A stretch of DNA of 64,000 bases from Pseudomonas sp. AB6 (GCF_034314105.1 NZ_JAVIWJ010000001.1:2295501-2359500); one strand, 5' to 3'; positions 1 to 9,845 are shown, counted from the stretch's first letter. Notes: generated by a model from the sequence alone, not told the origin. A program made the numbers and translations.

Positions 1-1
1 C

Positions 2-1126
2 AAAGTTATCCTTCATTGGGATGGCACATCCCCGGGCGGGGCATACAGCACAAGCACTACGCTTAACAGCGGAACATCGGGGAAGGAAGTGCTTTTCCGG
101 GTCAAAAAAATGTATGTGGACGCCAACCTGAACGGCAATGTCAATGTGTCGTACACGGTGGAGCGCGGCACTCAGACGTTCCCCTCGGACGTACTGCTCG
201 TAAAAGTTGCTGCGCATGGCCCTACTTTGCTCCCCAAACCCACCGTCGCCGGTGTAGATCGAAACGACCTCCTGATCCCGGAAAACATCCCTGATTCCGG
301 CGTCATCGTGACGGTCCCTCGCTACACCGACATTGATGGCAAAGACAGCATTATTGTGAAGTGGGCAGGCAGTTTTCCCTATACGACCGCGCCTCAGGTA
401 GCGGGTGACGCGGGAGAGATCGACTTCACATTGCCCAAGTCGTTAGCGGTGGCGAGTGCAGGCAGTGAGGTCAGCGTTAACTACAGCGTCACTCGTGGCG
501 AAGCCGCGCCGGTTGAGTCACCATCGAAGACCTTTAATGTGCAGGCGCTGGCGCCGCCTTTGAATTTGGGCGCCGACCACGCACTGACACTCGGTGGCTA
601 TGTAGTATTCGAAGGGCGGCCACCCGCGAATCCGCCAACCAATGCGGTTTACACGCGCGTCGCGGTCGGTGGCCAGCCACCTTACCAATACCAATCCAGT
701 GCCACTGCGGTTGCGCTTGTGGATAACGATGGCAAGGTTATCGCTGCTGGTAACGGCGTTACGACGATCACGGTTACGGACGCGCTGGGTGCCACGGCTA
801 GTTACACACTGACCACCTCGGGTGCACGGGTTTTCGTGGGTTTCCAAGATGTACGCAAAGACTTCTATGGCTATCGGGCTTTTTGCGATCAGCAAGGCGT
901 TCACTCGATGAACGTTGATGACTTCAAACAACTTCGCGCCGTTTATGCAGAGGAAAACCCGTCAGTAGGCCTCCTATTGGGCTGGCATAACGGTTGGGGC
1001 TGGTGGACGAATGAACAAGTATCCAGTGGTTCACTCGGCAACTCTCGCTCCTTCAACCTGGACGGTGGCAGCGTGAACTTGGTGTCGAACAATTTGAAAT
1101 TGAACTGTTTCGGGATTAGAAAGTAA
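2..1126 (+). CDS. Ig-like domain protein, 5'-truncated by window edge
   Basis: The reading frame is open from the first codon of the window to the stop at 1124-1126, so the N-terminus lies outside. About 374 residues are visible. The sequence is rich in Thr, Val, Gly and Pro in alternating beta-strand-like segments, for example an ITVTDALGATASYTLTTSG stretch, which is typical of bacterial immunoglobulin-like repeats found in Pseudomonas surface or secreted proteins. The last 100 residues are different (Trp- and Gly-rich, GWHNGWGWWTNE) and may be a separate C-terminal domain. An internal GTG at 89 could be mistaken for the start, but the upstream codons fit the same repeat character. Function is not known; an extracellular or surface role is inference from the fold alone. 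Confidence 0.7.
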   Translation, partial: KVILHWDGTSPGGAYSTSTTLNSGTSGKEVLFRVKKMYVDANLNGNVNVSYTVERGTQTFPSDVLLVKVAAHGPTLLPKPTVAGVDRNDLLIPENIPDSGVIVTVPRYTDIDGKDSIIVKWAGSFPYTTAPQVAGDAGEIDFTLPKSLAVASAGSEVSVNYSVTRGEAAPVESPSKTFNVQALAPPLNLGADHALTLGGYVVFEGRPPANPPTNAVYTRVAVGGQPPYQYQSSATAVALVDNDGKVIAAGNGVTTITVTDALGATASYTLTTSGARVFVGFQDVRKDFYGYRAFCDQQGVHSMNVDDFKQLRAVYAEENPSVGLLLGWHNGWGWWTNEQVSSGSLGNSRSFNLDGGSVNLVSNNLKLNCFGIRK

Positions 1127-1141
1127 AATCAAGCGCTGTAA

Positions 1142-1170
1142 CAGGTAGGTCCCGGTTTGGGCCCTACCTG
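1142..1170 (+). terminator. hairpin between convergent genes
   Basis: A 12-bp stem (CAGGTAGGTCCC paired with GGGCCCTACCTG, one G-T mismatch) with a 5-base loop lies 16 bases after the stop of the Ig-like gene and 25 bases before the stop of the convergent hydrolase gene. There is no T-run on the plus side, so it may act on either strand or with Rho. Confidence 0.55.
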
Positions 1171-1194
1171 CTCTAAACACGCACCAACAGGTAT

Positions 1195-1887
1195 TTAGCG
1201 GCCCTTTAAAAATGTCTCAACGGCCTGCGCCGCGCTGTCCAAGTGCTCCTCATGAGTAAACCCCGACGACTTCAACGGTTTCAGATCATGATCACCGCTC
1301 GTTAGCCAATAAAGACTGATCAGCGCTGACAACTCATACCCCTCCACTGTCTGGCGATTACCCAGCGCGTCCCGTTCGCCTTGCACGATCAGCGTCGGCG
1401 TTTTCAACCCCGCCAAGTGCGCGACCCGGGGCTTTTGCGGCTTACCCGCGGCATAAAACGGATAGCCCAGGCATACCAACCCATCTACCCCCAACTCATC
1501 AGCCACCAGACTGGCCATTCTGCCGCCCATGGACTTGCCGCCGATGGCCAGGCGGCCAGCGACCTGTGGTCGCACCTGCGTGTAGACCTGCCGCCAACAG
1601 TCAAGTAGCTGCGCTTGCGGGTTGGGCGGGCGCTTGCGGCTATCAACCCGCCGCTGGGCCATGTGGGCGAACTCGAAGCGCAATACGTTGACGCCCCGTG
1701 CTGCAAGGCGTTCAGCGATTCCATTCATGAAATCGCTGTCCATTGGCGCACCCGCTCCGTGAGCCAAAATCAGGGTCGCCATAGGGTCTTCAGCCCGCTT
1801 CGAAGCAGGCGTCCATAACCAACCATTGTTGTACGCCAGTTGCGCGCATTGATCCTCGTCAATACCGGCCCTTTGCCCATTGCTCAT
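1195..1887 (-). CDS. alpha/beta hydrolase, KANL3/Tex30 type
   Basis: A cytoplasmic alpha/beta-hydrolase-fold protein of 230 residues. The start at 1887 (MSNGQRAGIDEDQ) is chosen because GAGG lies 6-9 bases upstream; a longer frame back to 1983 has no support. The sequence shows LILAHGAGAPMDS (oxyanion region), GGKSMGGRMAS with the nucleophile in a G-x-S-x-G elbow, LIVQGERD containing the likely catalytic Asp, and SGDHDLKP with the likely His. This set matches the KANL3/Tex30 hydrolase-like family, whose substrates are unknown. It is divergent from cco operon A, with about 100 bp between the start codons, so the two may share a control region, but no functional link is implied. Confidence 0.8.
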   Translation of the reverse strand: MSNGQRAGIDEDQCAQLAYNNGWLWTPASKRAEDPMATLILAHGAGAPMDSDFMNGIAERLAARGVNVLRFEFAHMAQRRVDSRKRPPNPQAQLLDCWRQVYTQVRPQVAGRLAIGGKSMGGRMASLVADELGVDGLVCLGYPFYAAGKPQKPRVAHLAGLKTPTLIVQGERDALGNRQTVEGYELSALISLYWLTSGDHDLKPLKSSGFTHEEHLDSAAQAVETFLKGR

Positions 1888-1900
1888 GCTTGCCTCGCTT

Positions 1901-1914
1901 TTGATCAGTCTGAA
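1901..1914 (+). promoter_or_regulatory. degenerate ANR/FNR-type site before cco operon A
   Basis: TTGATCAGTCTGAA has a perfect left half-site and a poor right half compared with the ANR consensus TTGAT-N4-ATCAA. It lies 74 bases before the ccoN start. In P. aeruginosa the operon in the corresponding position (cco2, distal to ccoG) is ANR-activated, which makes this weak site worth listing, but the match alone is not convincing. Confidence 0.3.
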
Positions 1915-1931
1915 TAACTCGGCGCTATGAC

Positions 1932-1957
1932 CCGGAGCTCTGTTCCGGAGCTCTGTT
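1932..1957 (+). repeat. 13-bp exact tandem duplication in ccoN leader
   Basis: The 13-mer CCGGAGCTCTGTT occurs twice head to tail at 1932-1944 and 1945-1957, within the roughly 100-bp region upstream of cco operon A. It may be a recent slippage duplication that changes promoter spacing or the 5' leader. Confidence 0.85.
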
Positions 1958-1987
1958 GCGAACAAAGCAAGATAGGAACACACCTAA

Positions 1988-3412
1988 ATGACTACAACGA
2001 ACAGTACCGCCTACAACTACCGGGTGGTCCGCCAATTCGCCATTATGACGGTGGTGTGGGGGATCGTCGGAATGGGGCTCGGTGTATTTATCGCCGCGCA
2101 ATTGGTTTGGCCCGAACTCAACTTCGACTTACCGTGGACAACATTTGGGCGTCTGCGCCCCTTGCACACCAATGCGGTGATTTTCGCCTTTGGTGGTTGT
2201 GCGCTGTTTGCAGCCTCTTACTACTCGGTACAACGCACCTGCCAGACGCAACTGTTCGCCCCGAAACTGGCGCAGTTTACGTTCTGGGGTTGGCAGCTTG
2301 TGATCGTACTGGCCGCCATCTCGTTGCCACTCGGTTATACCAGCTCCAAGGAATACGCCGAACTGGAGTGGCCGATCGATATTCTGATCACCATTGTTTG
2401 GGTCGCCTACGCGGTCGTGTTTTTTGGCACGCTGAAAAAGCGCACCACTAAACACATTTACGTCGGCAACTGGTTCTTCGGTGCGTTCATCCTCACCGTG
2501 GCAATTTTGCACATCGTCAACAACCTTGAAGTACCGATCAGTTTGACCAAGTCCTACTCAATCTACTCCGGGGCGACGGACGCCATGGTGCAGTGGTGGT
2601 ACGGGCACAACGCAGTAGGGTTTTTCCTCACTGCAGGCTTTTTGGGGATGATGTATTACTTCGTGCCCAAGCAAGCCGAACGTCCGGTGTATTCGTATCG
2701 GTTGTCGATCGTTCACTTCTGGGCATTGATCACGCTGTACATCTGGGCCGGTCCTCACCACTTGCACTACACCGCCCTGCCGGATTGGGCCCAGTCGTTG
2801 GGCATGGTGATGTCACTGATTTTGCTGGCTCCAAGTTGGGGCGGCATGATCAACGGCATGATGACGTTATCAGGTGCCTGGCATAAGTTGCGCAGCGATC
2901 CGATCCTGCGCTTCTTGGTCGTCTCACTCGCGTTCTACGGCATGTCGACGTTTGAAGGGCCGATGATGGCCATCAAAACCGTCAACGCCCTCTCCCACTA
3001 CACCGACTGGACCATCGGCCACGTACACGCCGGCGCTCTTGGCTGGGTAGCGATGATCTCGATTGGTGCCCTTTACCACATGATCCCGAAAATCTTCGGT
3101 CGTCCACAAATGCACAGCATGGGTTTGATCAATGCGCATTTCTGGCTGGCAACCATTGGCACCGTGTTGTACATCGCCTCGATGTGGGTCAACGGCATTG
3201 CTCAAGGCCTTATGTGGCGCGCAGTCAACGAAGACGGCACGCTCACTTACTCCTTCGTCGAAACCCTGGTCGCAAGCCACCCCGGCTATGTGGTGCGGCT
3301 AATTGGTGGCGCAATTTTTTTCAGCGGCATGCTGCTGATGGCCTACAACACGTGGCGCACCGTGCGGGCTTCAGTGCCTGCCGAAGCCATCGCCGCTGCG
3401 CAAATGGCCTGA
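1988..3412 (+). CDS. ccoN: cbb3 cytochrome oxidase catalytic subunit I (operon A)
   Basis: Catalytic subunit of the cbb3-type terminal oxidase in the inner membrane, reducing O2 at very low oxygen tension. All haem and copper ligands known from this family are present at standard numbering: H60 (haem b), H207, H257 and H258 (CuB), Y251 (the helix-VII tyrosine cross-linked to a CuB ligand), H345 and H347 (haems b3 and b). Length is 474 residues with many hydrophobic spans. It starts operon A; ccoO follows after 10 bases. By position (distal to ccoG) this operon corresponds to cco2 of P. aeruginosa. A 50-bp block inside this gene is identical to the second ccoN, suggesting gene conversion. Confidence 0.97.
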   Translation: MTTTNSTAYNYRVVRQFAIMTVVWGIVGMGLGVFIAAQLVWPELNFDLPWTTFGRLRPLHTNAVIFAFGGCALFAASYYSVQRTCQTQLFAPKLAQFTFWGWQLVIVLAAISLPLGYTSSKEYAELEWPIDILITIVWVAYAVVFFGTLKKRTTKHIYVGNWFFGAFILTVAILHIVNNLEVPISLTKSYSIYSGATDAMVQWWYGHNAVGFFLTAGFLGMMYYFVPKQAERPVYSYRLSIVHFWALITLYIWAGPHHLHYTALPDWAQSLGMVMSLILLAPSWGGMINGMMTLSGAWHKLRSDPILRFLVVSLAFYGMSTFEGPMMAIKTVNALSHYTDWTIGHVHAGALGWVAMISIGALYHMIPKIFGRPQMHSMGLINAHFWLATIGTVLYIASMWVNGIAQGLMWRAVNEDGTLTYSFVETLVASHPGYVVRLIGGAIFFSGMLLMAYNTWRTVRASVPAEAIAAAQMA

Positions 3413-3422
3413 GGAGTTCGCC

Positions 3423-4031
3423 ATGAAACACGAAGTAATCGAGAAAAACGTTGGCCTTTTAATGCTCCTGATGGTGCTGGCTGTGAGCATCGGCGGTCTG
3501 ACGCAGATTGTGCCGCTGTTTTTTCAGGACGTGACCAACAAACCGGTCGAAGGCATGAAGCCTTACACCGCGCTGCAACTTGAAGGTCGCGACATCTATA
3601 TCGCCAACGGCTGTGTGGGTTGTCACTCGCAGATGATTCGGCCGTTCCGGGCTGAAACCGAACGCTATGGGCACTATTCAGTGGCCGGTGAAAGCGTTTG
3701 GGATCACCCATTCTTGTGGGGCTCCAAGCGTACAGGGCCGGATTTGGCAAGGGTCGGCGCACGCTATTCGGATGATTGGCACCGCGCGCACTTGTACAAC
3801 CCGCGCAACGTCGTGCCGGAATCGAAAATGCCCGCCTACCCATGGCTGGTAACGACTCCACTCGACAGTAGCCACACTGAAATCAAGCTCAAAACCATGC
3901 GTAATTTTGGCGTGCCATACACCGACGGCGACATCGCCGGGGCCGTCGAATCTGTCAAGGGCAAAACCGAGATGGACGCGCTGGTTGCCTACCTGCAAGT
4001 GCTTGGCACTTCGATCAAGAGCAAGAGGTAA
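3423..4031 (+). CDS. ccoO: cbb3 oxidase monohaem subunit II (operon A)
   Basis: Membrane-anchored monohaem cytochrome c subunit of the cbb3 oxidase that passes electrons from CcoP to CcoN. One transmembrane helix occupies roughly residues 10-33 and the haem-c motif CVGCH lies at 64-68; the probable axial Met is M136 in SKMPAY. Length is 202 residues, normal for the family. The ATG follows the ccoN stop by 10 bases with GAGGAG just upstream, and the ccoP start lies only 3 bases after its stop. No ccoQ fits between ccoO and ccoP here. Confidence 0.96.
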   Translation: MKHEVIEKNVGLLMLLMVLAVSIGGLTQIVPLFFQDVTNKPVEGMKPYTALQLEGRDIYIANGCVGCHSQMIRPFRAETERYGHYSVAGESVWDHPFLWGSKRTGPDLARVGARYSDDWHRAHLYNPRNVVPESKMPAYPWLVTTPLDSSHTEIKLKTMRNFGVPYTDGDIAGAVESVKGKTEMDALVAYLQVLGTSIKSKR

Positions 4032-4034
4032 GCC

Positions 4035-4985
4035 ATGACAACTTTTTGGAGCACCTACATTTGCGTCCTGACCATTGGCACGCTGATAGCCCTCACTTGG
4101 TTGCTGGTCGGCACCCGCAAAGGCGAAACCAAAGGCAGCACCGATCAGACCATGGGTCACAGCTTCGACGGCATTGAGGAATATGACAATCCACTGCCGC
4201 AATGGTGGTTCATGTTATTCGCCGGGACGATCGTATTTGCGATCGGTTACTTGATCCTTTATCCGGGTTTAGGTAACTGGAAAGGCGTTTTGCCCGGCTA
4301 TGAAAATGGCTGGACCGGGGTTAACGAATGGCAGAAGGAAATGGACAAGGCTGACGCCAAGTTCGGACCCATCTTCGCCAAATTCGCTGCCATGCCGGTG
4401 GAGGAAGTCGCAAAAGATCCACAGGCATTGAAAATGGGTGGTCGCCTGTTTGCGTCCAACTGCTCGGTTTGCCACGGCTCGGACGCTAAGGGTGCTTACG
4501 GCTTTCCTAACCTGGCGGATAAAATTTGGCGCTGGGGCGGCAGTCCCGACACCATCAAGACCACCATCATGGGTGGTCGCATCGCGATGATGCCGGCTTG
4601 GGGTCCGATTCTTGGTGACGAAGGGGTGAAGAATGTGGCGGCGTATGTACGTCACGGTCTTGCCGGTCTGCCACGCTCGGCTGACGACACTGCCAACATT
4701 GAGGCAGGCCAACAAACGTTCAACACCACCTGTGTTGCTTGCCACGGCCCTGCCGGTAAAGGTACTCAGGCAATGGGCGCGCCGGACTTGACTCAACCTG
4801 CCGGTTTCATTTACGGCAGCAGCGTGGCGCAATTGCAACAAACCATCCGTTACGGGCGTCAGGGCCATATGCCTGCGCAAAACGATCTGCTAGGTAATGA
4901 CAAAGTGCAGTTGTTAGCGGCCTATGTTTACAGCCTATCCCAAGACAATGCACAGACTGGGGAACAAACAGCCAAGGCAAAATAG
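4035..4985 (+). CDS. ccoP: cbb3 oxidase dihaem subunit III (operon A)
   Basis: Dihaem cytochrome c subunit that takes electrons from soluble cytochrome c. Two membrane segments lie at about residues 8-26 and 57-76, followed by a periplasmic part with CSVCH at 143-147 and CVACH at 233-237. It has 316 residues, 9 fewer than the operon B copy: 14 residues are missing before the GWTG motif near residue 93. Other divergences from the paralogue are [11 protein letters not shown] instead of [11 protein letters not shown] and a different inter-haem linker ([11 protein letters not shown]). It is the last gene of operon A and is followed by a good terminator. Confidence 0.95.
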   Translation: MTTFWSTYICVLTIGTLIALTWLLVGTRKGETKGSTDQTMGHSFDGIEEYDNPLPQWWFMLFAGTIVFAIGYLILYPGLGNWKGVLPGYENGWTGVNEWQKEMDKADAKFGPIFAKFAAMPVEEVAKDPQALKMGGRLFASNCSVCHGSDAKGAYGFPNLADKIWRWGGSPDTIKTTIMGGRIAMMPAWGPILGDEGVKNVAAYVRHGLAGLPRSADDTANIEAGQQTFNTTCVACHGPAGKGTQAMGAPDLTQPAGFIYGSSVAQLQQTIRYGRQGHMPAQNDLLGNDKVQLLAAYVYSLSQDNAQTGEQTAKAK

Positions 4986-5017
4986 TCTTTCTGTAAAGAA
5001 AATAACCTAAGGCTAAG

Positions 5018-5060
5018 AAACTGCCACTCTCTGGACAAGAGCGGCAGTTTTCTTATTTTC
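5018..5060 (+). terminator. Rho-independent terminator of cco operon A
   Basis: A 13-bp stem (AAACTGCCACTCT with AGAGCGGCAGTTT, one mismatch) around a 7-base loop, followed by TCTTATTTTC, 33 bases after the ccoP stop. Confidence 0.85.
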
Positions 5061-5487
5061 CGCGACTAAGTGTCGCACCTATTATGAGAACGGCTTCCCA
5101 CCCTAGTCATTCAGGACTAAGCTTCCCCGCACAGTGGACGCATAACAGTAGGCCACCGAAAAAGTGATACACATTGTGCATTGCAGATTGTTCGACACTG
5201 CGCGCAAAACGCCCGGTAATACGGCTCTTCGCCGCTTACTTTGGTATTAGCGGGTAGCTTCTCGTGATGCACACTTTATTTCACTCGCTTGGAACCGTTA
5301 CTTTGTATGTCTACCTCAGCATTTCTTCAGGATGCCCGATGGCCTCCTGACCATGCTGTAACGGCCGCAGAATAAGCTTCAGGGAGCAATTGCACGGCTT
5401 TGGTCGCGTTGCAATGAAAACCTGCTTTCTCCATACTTGCGACCGCTTTTTTATTCCAAAAAAACACTCCAACCGTGGAACCTTAGA
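5061..5487 (+). promoter_or_regulatory. 427-bp intergenic region before cco operon B
   Basis: No protein or RNA gene is recognisable. It must hold the promoter of operon B. I searched by eye for TTGAT-N4-ATCAA and found no good match, consistent with an operon not directly controlled by ANR (as cco1 of P. aeruginosa). A short dyad TAGTC-N6-GACTA is present at 5104-5119, of unknown meaning. Confidence 0.4.
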
Positions 5488-6930
5488 ATGAGCACAGCAA
5501 TCAGTCCGACTGCTTATAACTATAAGGTAGTCCGCCAGTTCGCCATTATGACGGTGGTCTGGGGGATCCTTGGCATGGGGCTTGGTGTCTTTATCGCCTC
5601 ACAGCTTGTATGGCCCGATTTAAATTTGGGTTTGCCGTGGACGACATTCGGACGCTTACGCCCACTGCACACAAACCTGGTGATTTTCGCCTTTGGTGGT
5701 TGTGCATTGTTTGCCACTTCTTATTATGTCGTGCAGCGAACCTGCCAGACACGATTGATCTCTGATGGCATGGCTGCTTTCCACTTTTGGGGATGGCAAG
5801 CAGTAATCGTCGGCGCAATCATCACTCTGCCGTTGGGCTATACAACGACTAAGGAATACGCCGAACTGGAATGGCCTCTCGCTATTTTGTTGGCCATTGT
5901 CTGGGTTACTTACGCGATTGTGTTTTTTGGCACCATCGTTAAGCGCAAGACCAAACACATTTACGTGGGCCTCTGGTTCTATGGCGCGTTTATTCTTGTG
6001 ACTGCGATGTTGCACATCGTTAACCACGCCTCGTTACCTGTTTCGCTCTTTAAGTCCTATTCGGCTTACGCCGGTGCGACGGATGCAATGATTCAATGGT
6101 GGTACGGCCACAACGCGGTAGGGTTCTTCCTTACCACGGGCTTCTTGGGAATGATGTACTACTTCGTTCCGAAGCAGGCCGAGCGGCCGATCTACTCTTA
6201 TCGTTTGTCGATCGTGCACTTCTGGGCGCTGATTACCCTGTACATCTGGGCCGGTCCGCACCACTTGCACTACACCGCATTACCGGATTGGGCTCAGTCG
6301 CTGGGCATGGCGATGTCGATCATTCTCCTGGCGCCTAGCTGGGGCGGGATGATCAACGGGATGATGACCCTCTCAGGTGCATGGCACAAGCTGCGCACCG
6401 ACCCGATCCTGCGCTTCCTGGTAGTCTCCCTGGCGTTTTACGGCATGTCGACCTTCGAAGGTCCGATGATGGCCATCAAGACCGTCAACTCGCTGTCTCA
6501 CTACACCGACTGGACAATCGGCCACGTACACGCCGGCGCTCTTGGCTGGGTAGCGATGATCTCGATAGGCGCCTTGTACCATATGATCCCGAAGGTCTTC
6601 GGCCGTCCTCAGATGCACAGTGTTGGCCTGATCAACACCCACTTCTGGTTGGCAACTATCGGCACCGTTTTGTACATCGCCTCGATGTGGGTCAATGGTA
6701 TTACTCAGGGCCTGATGTGGCGTGCGATCAATGATGACGGCACCCTCACCTACTCGTTCGTTGAAGCGTTGCAAGCCAGCCACCCGGGCTACATTGTGCG
6801 CGCCATTGGCGGTGCTTTCTTCGCCAGCGGCATGCTGTTCATGGCGTACAACGTGTTTCGCACTGTACGCGCCTCGGACCCGGTTGAAGCTGATGCCGCC
6901 GCTCAGATCGCTGTAGTTGGAGCTCACTGA
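5488..6930 (+). CDS. ccoN: cbb3 cytochrome oxidase catalytic subunit I (operon B)
   Basis: Second complete copy of the cbb3 catalytic subunit, 480 residues. The start is taken at 5488 ([13 protein letters not shown]), aligning with the first copy; a TTG at 5437 would add 17 residues unlike any CcoN. The ligands are shifted by one residue relative to copy A: H61, H208, H258, H259, H346, H348, with Y252. The N- and C-termini differ most from copy A. The stop overlaps the ccoO start by one base (TGATG), so translation is coupled. This operon lies nearer ccoG, the position of cco1 in P. aeruginosa, the housekeeping oxidase there; equivalence is inferred from gene order. Confidence 0.97.
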   Translation: MSTAISPTAYNYKVVRQFAIMTVVWGILGMGLGVFIASQLVWPDLNLGLPWTTFGRLRPLHTNLVIFAFGGCALFATSYYVVQRTCQTRLISDGMAAFHFWGWQAVIVGAIITLPLGYTTTKEYAELEWPLAILLAIVWVTYAIVFFGTIVKRKTKHIYVGLWFYGAFILVTAMLHIVNHASLPVSLFKSYSAYAGATDAMIQWWYGHNAVGFFLTTGFLGMMYYFVPKQAERPIYSYRLSIVHFWALITLYIWAGPHHLHYTALPDWAQSLGMAMSIILLAPSWGGMINGMMTLSGAWHKLRTDPILRFLVVSLAFYGMSTFEGPMMAIKTVNSLSHYTDWTIGHVHAGALGWVAMISIGALYHMIPKVFGRPQMHSVGLINTHFWLATIGTVLYIASMWVNGITQGLMWRAINDDGTLTYSFVEALQASHPGYIVRAIGGAFFASGMLFMAYNVFRTVRASDPVEADAAAQIAVVGAH

Positions 6931-7538
6931 TGAGACACGAAGTTCTCGAGAAGAACATTGGCCTGCTGGCCTTTTTCATGGTCATCGCCGTCAGCGTCGG
7001 TGGCTTGACCCAGATCGTTCCCTTGTTCTTCCAGGATGTGACCAACAAACCTGTCGAAGGCATGAAGCCGCGCCCGGCACTGGAGCTTGAAGGTCGCGAC
7101 ATCTTCATCGCCAACGGTTGTGTTGGCTGCCACTCGCAAATGATTCGTCCTTTCCGCGCGGAAACAGAACGCTACGGTCACTATTCAGTAGCCGGTGAAA
7201 GCGTTTGGGATCACCCGTTTCTGTGGGGTTCCAAGCGTACCGGTCCTGACTTGGCCCGCGTCGGCGGTCGCTACTCTGACGACTGGCACCGCGCCCACCT
7301 GTACAACCCTCGTAACGTCGTGCCCGAGTCGAAAATGCCTGCCTACCCGTTCTTGGTAGAAAACAAGCTCGACGGCAAAGACACAGGGAAAAAAATGGAA
7401 GTCTTACGCACGCTTGGCGTTCCTTACACTGACGAAGATATCGCCGGTGCAAGCGCTGCCGTGAAAGGCAAAACTGAAATGGATGCGTTGGTCGCTTACC
7501 TTCAGGGCCTCGGCACCATCATCAAAAGCAAACGGTGA
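6930..7538 (+). CDS. ccoO: cbb3 oxidase monohaem subunit II (operon B)
   Basis: Paralogue of the operon A CcoO, 202 residues, with the same architecture: an N-terminal membrane anchor and the haem-c motif CVGCH at 64-68. The central haem domain is nearly identical to the other copy while the segment around residues 142-160 ([18 protein letters not shown]) differs. Its start overlaps the ccoN stop and its stop is followed within 6 bases by the ccoQ start. Confidence 0.96.
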   Translation: MRHEVLEKNIGLLAFFMVIAVSVGGLTQIVPLFFQDVTNKPVEGMKPRPALELEGRDIFIANGCVGCHSQMIRPFRAETERYGHYSVAGESVWDHPFLWGSKRTGPDLARVGGRYSDDWHRAHLYNPRNVVPESKMPAYPFLVENKLDGKDTGKKMEVLRTLGVPYTDEDIAGASAAVKGKTEMDALVAYLQGLGTIIKSKR

Positions 7539-7543
7539 TAGTG

Positions 7544-7735
7544 ATGGATATCGGCATGATTCGAGGCCTTGGCACAGTTGTTGTGCTGGTGGCGTTTATC
7601 GGTCTGGCACTGTGGGTATTTAGCGGACGACGTAAGTCCGAGTTCGATGAGGCGACCTTGCTGCCCTTTGCGGATGATCCCGAAGCCATCAAGCACGTCG
7701 AGCAAGAACAAGCGTCCAGGAGTAACAAAGAATGA
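7544..7735 (+). CDS. ccoQ: cbb3 oxidase small subunit IV
   Basis: A 63-residue protein with a single transmembrane helix (about residues 7-26, [19 protein letters not shown]), then a short charged tail containing [10 protein letters not shown] and ending in ASRSNKE, the usual CcoQ pattern. CcoQ stabilises the assembled cbb3 complex. The ATG at 7544 (MDIG) is preferred over an upstream GTG at 7535 because it matches the usual CcoQ N-terminus. Its last four bases overlap the ccoP start (ATGA). It is present only in operon B. Confidence 0.9.
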   Translation: MDIGMIRGLGTVVVLVAFIGLALWVFSGRRKSEFDEATLLPFADDPEAIKHVEQEQASRSNKE

Positions 7736-8709
7736 CAACGTTCTGGAGCCTGTACGTCACAGTTCTCAGTTTGGGTACCATTTTTGCCCTGACCTGGTTG
7801 CTGATGTCGACCCGCAAGGGCCAGCGCAGCGAGCAGACTGAAGAAACAGTGGGCCATTCCTTCGATGGCATCGAGGAATACGACAACCCGCTGCCTAAAT
7901 GGTGGTTCATGCTGTTTCTCGGCACCATTATTTTTGCATTGGGCTATCTTGCGCTGTACCCAGGCCTAGGCAACTGGAAAGGCCTGTTACCAGGCTACGG
8001 TTACCTGGACAACGACAAAAAGACCGAGTTCGCCAATGGCCAAAGCGGCTGGACTGGCGTTCACGAATGGGAGAAGGAGATGGCCAAATCGGACGCTAGA
8101 TTTGGTCCGATTTTCGCTAAGTTTGCGTCGATGCCCATCGAAGAAGTAGCCAAAGACCCGCAAGCCTTGAAGATGGGGGGCCGCTTGTTCGCCTCCAACT
8201 GCTCGGTTTGCCACGGTTCCGATGCGAAAGGTGCTTACGGTTTTCCTAACCTGACCGACGAAGATTGGCGCTGGGGTGGCGACCCGCAAACCATCAAGAC
8301 CACCATCATGGGTGGCCGCCATGCGGTAATGCCTGCATGGGGTCCGGTGATCGGTGATCAGGGGGTACGGGACGTTTCTGCATTCGTCACCACACAACTG
8401 GACGGTCGTAAACTGCCTGCCGATTCGAACGCAGATCCAGTTGCGGGCCAAAAATTGTTCGCCACCAATTGTGTTGCGTGCCACGGACCAGAAGGAAAAG
8501 GAACTCCAGCAATGGGCGCCCCAAACCTGACTCATCCGGCGGCGTTCATCTACGGTTCGAGCTTCGCGCAATTGCAGCAGACTATCCGTTACGGCCGTCA
8601 GGGCCAGATGCCTGCTCAGGAATTGCTGCAAGGTAACGACAAGGTTCACCTGCTGGCTGCTTACGTTTACAGCCTCTCCCATGGAGAAAAAGCAGCCACT
8701 GCCGACTAA
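7732..8709 (+). CDS. ccoP: cbb3 oxidase dihaem subunit III (operon B)
   Basis: Dihaem electron-entry subunit, 325 residues. Membrane segments lie at about 8-26 and 57-76; haem-c motifs are CSVCH at 157-161 and CVACH at 247-251. Compared with the operon A copy it has a 14-residue insertion ([14 protein letters not shown] region, about 91-104) before the first haem domain, the form usual in Pseudomonas. The start overlaps the ccoQ stop by four bases. A strong terminator follows. Confidence 0.96.
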   Translation: MTTFWSLYVTVLSLGTIFALTWLLMSTRKGQRSEQTEETVGHSFDGIEEYDNPLPKWWFMLFLGTIIFALGYLALYPGLGNWKGLLPGYGYLDNDKKTEFANGQSGWTGVHEWEKEMAKSDARFGPIFAKFASMPIEEVAKDPQALKMGGRLFASNCSVCHGSDAKGAYGFPNLTDEDWRWGGDPQTIKTTIMGGRHAVMPAWGPVIGDQGVRDVSAFVTTQLDGRKLPADSNADPVAGQKLFATNCVACHGPEGKGTPAMGAPNLTHPAAFIYGSSFAQLQQTIRYGRQGQMPAQELLQGNDKVHLLAAYVYSLSHGEKAATAD

Positions 8710-8727
8710 CGCTTGAGGGCGGCACGC

Positions 8728-8766
8728 AACGGCCCCGTCAATAAAGTTGACGGGGCCGTTTTGCCT
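8728..8766 (+). terminator. Rho-independent terminator of cco operon B
   Basis: A perfect 14-bp stem (AACGGCCCCGTCAA / TTGACGGGGCCGTT) with a 5-base loop, followed by TTGCCTTTT, 19 bases after the ccoP stop. Confidence 0.92.
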
Positions 8767-8816
8767 TTTGAGTATGCTCGCTCATTATTATTAAGTCTGC
8801 CCTGTGCGGGTCAACG

Positions 8817-9845
8817 CTAGTGGATCTTCAGCGTTGCAACGGGACGACGAGCTCGCCAGTCGTTTTTCTCCACCACGCTGACAGTTAACGAGGTTTTGTC
8901 GTCGGACAGCGTGGCTATCAGGTAACTTTGTCGAAATGCCGCGCCGCTCAAAAATACCGGCACTTCGCCAAACCGCCGGAGATCACCATCGTATTGACCC
9001 AACTCTAAATGCTTATGCCCGGCGAATACCGCTACCACCCCATAGCGCTGGATCATATCCCTGAATCGCTGGACCAAATGATCATCGCCACTCCATCTGC
9101 CCGGTTTATGCATATTCAAAATAATGATTTTGCCACTCGCCCGTGCGCCTTGCAGGTCGCGTTCGAGCCAGTCCAGCGCGTGGGTGATTTCATACTCGCG
9201 TTTGTTAAACAGTAACGCGTTACCGGCAGTGAAGTTAACGTGGTAAGTAGGCTCGTTATTCAACTGCACCCAATGGACTTGCCCCATGGTGCGTGAATAC
9301 GCCAGGCTGCCGTAGTAAGACCTGCCAAACGTAGCATCCTTGGCGGCGAGGTCCATATTATCGACCTTGCCCCAGTAGCGATCAATGAAATCGCTCACAC
9401 TCCCGCCTGCGCAGGCATTGAATAAACAGTCATCCACATTGTTGGCATAGTCATGGTTGCCTAACCCGTAGTCATACTGATTGTTCAGCAAGCTCGCCAA
9501 CGTCTCACGCACGTAGCTACGCTCGGACGCGTGACCGTAAGCCGTCATGTCACCGTTGATCATTACTGGTACTGCATTGCCGCCACCATGCTGGTCGCGA
9601 AACGTTTGAATACTGGTGTATTGCGCAACGATGAAAGCGGCCGATCGAGCATCCCTGACCGAACTCGATTCGTTGCTACCATCCTCTGATTTGTCAGTCC
9701 ACGGGTATTGAGGATCTGACGCAAACACCATGTGAGTGGGTGTATCGCCAGCGTACGTAGCTGGCACAACAACGGCGCATAACAGCAATGCAATACACGC
9801 CAAGCGCTTTGTAGTGGGCGGTAAGTTAAAAGATGAATTGGGCAT
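8817..9845 (-). CDS. secreted calcineurin-like metallophosphoesterase
   Basis: A 342-residue protein with an N-terminal signal peptide (hydrophobic core about residues 15-31, likely cleavage after TYA near 32), so it probably acts in the periplasm or outside. Metallophosphoesterase motifs appear in order: SDPQYPW (D44), NGDMTAYGH, GNHDYAN, NMHKPGRW and GHKHLE. The first motif is D-x-Q rather than the usual D-x-H, a change in one metal ligand position. AAGGA sits 8 bases before the ATG. It is transcribed against the flanking cco genes and separates operon B from ccoG, a position where I would not expect it. The substrate is unknown. Confidence 0.85.
   Translation of the reverse strand: MPNSSFNLPPTTKRLACIALLLCAVVVPATYAGDTPTHMVFASDPQYPWTDKSEDGSNESSSVRDARSAAFIVAQYTSIQTFRDQHGGGNAVPVMINGDMTAYGHASERSYVRETLASLLNNQYDYGLGNHDYANNVDDCLFNACAGGSVSDFIDRYWGKVDNMDLAAKDATFGRSYYGSLAYSRTMGQVHWVQLNNEPTYHVNFTAGNALLFNKREYEITHALDWLERDLQGARASGKIIILNMHKPGRWSGDDHLVQRFRDMIQRYGVVAVFAGHKHLELGQYDGDLRRFGEVPVFLSGAAFRQSYLIATLSDDKTSLTVSVVEKNDWRARRPVATLKIH

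Noticed and set aside
5437..5487. TTG start for the second ccoN
   Set aside because: Adds 17 residues not found in the paralogue; ATG at 5488 aligns with the first copy.
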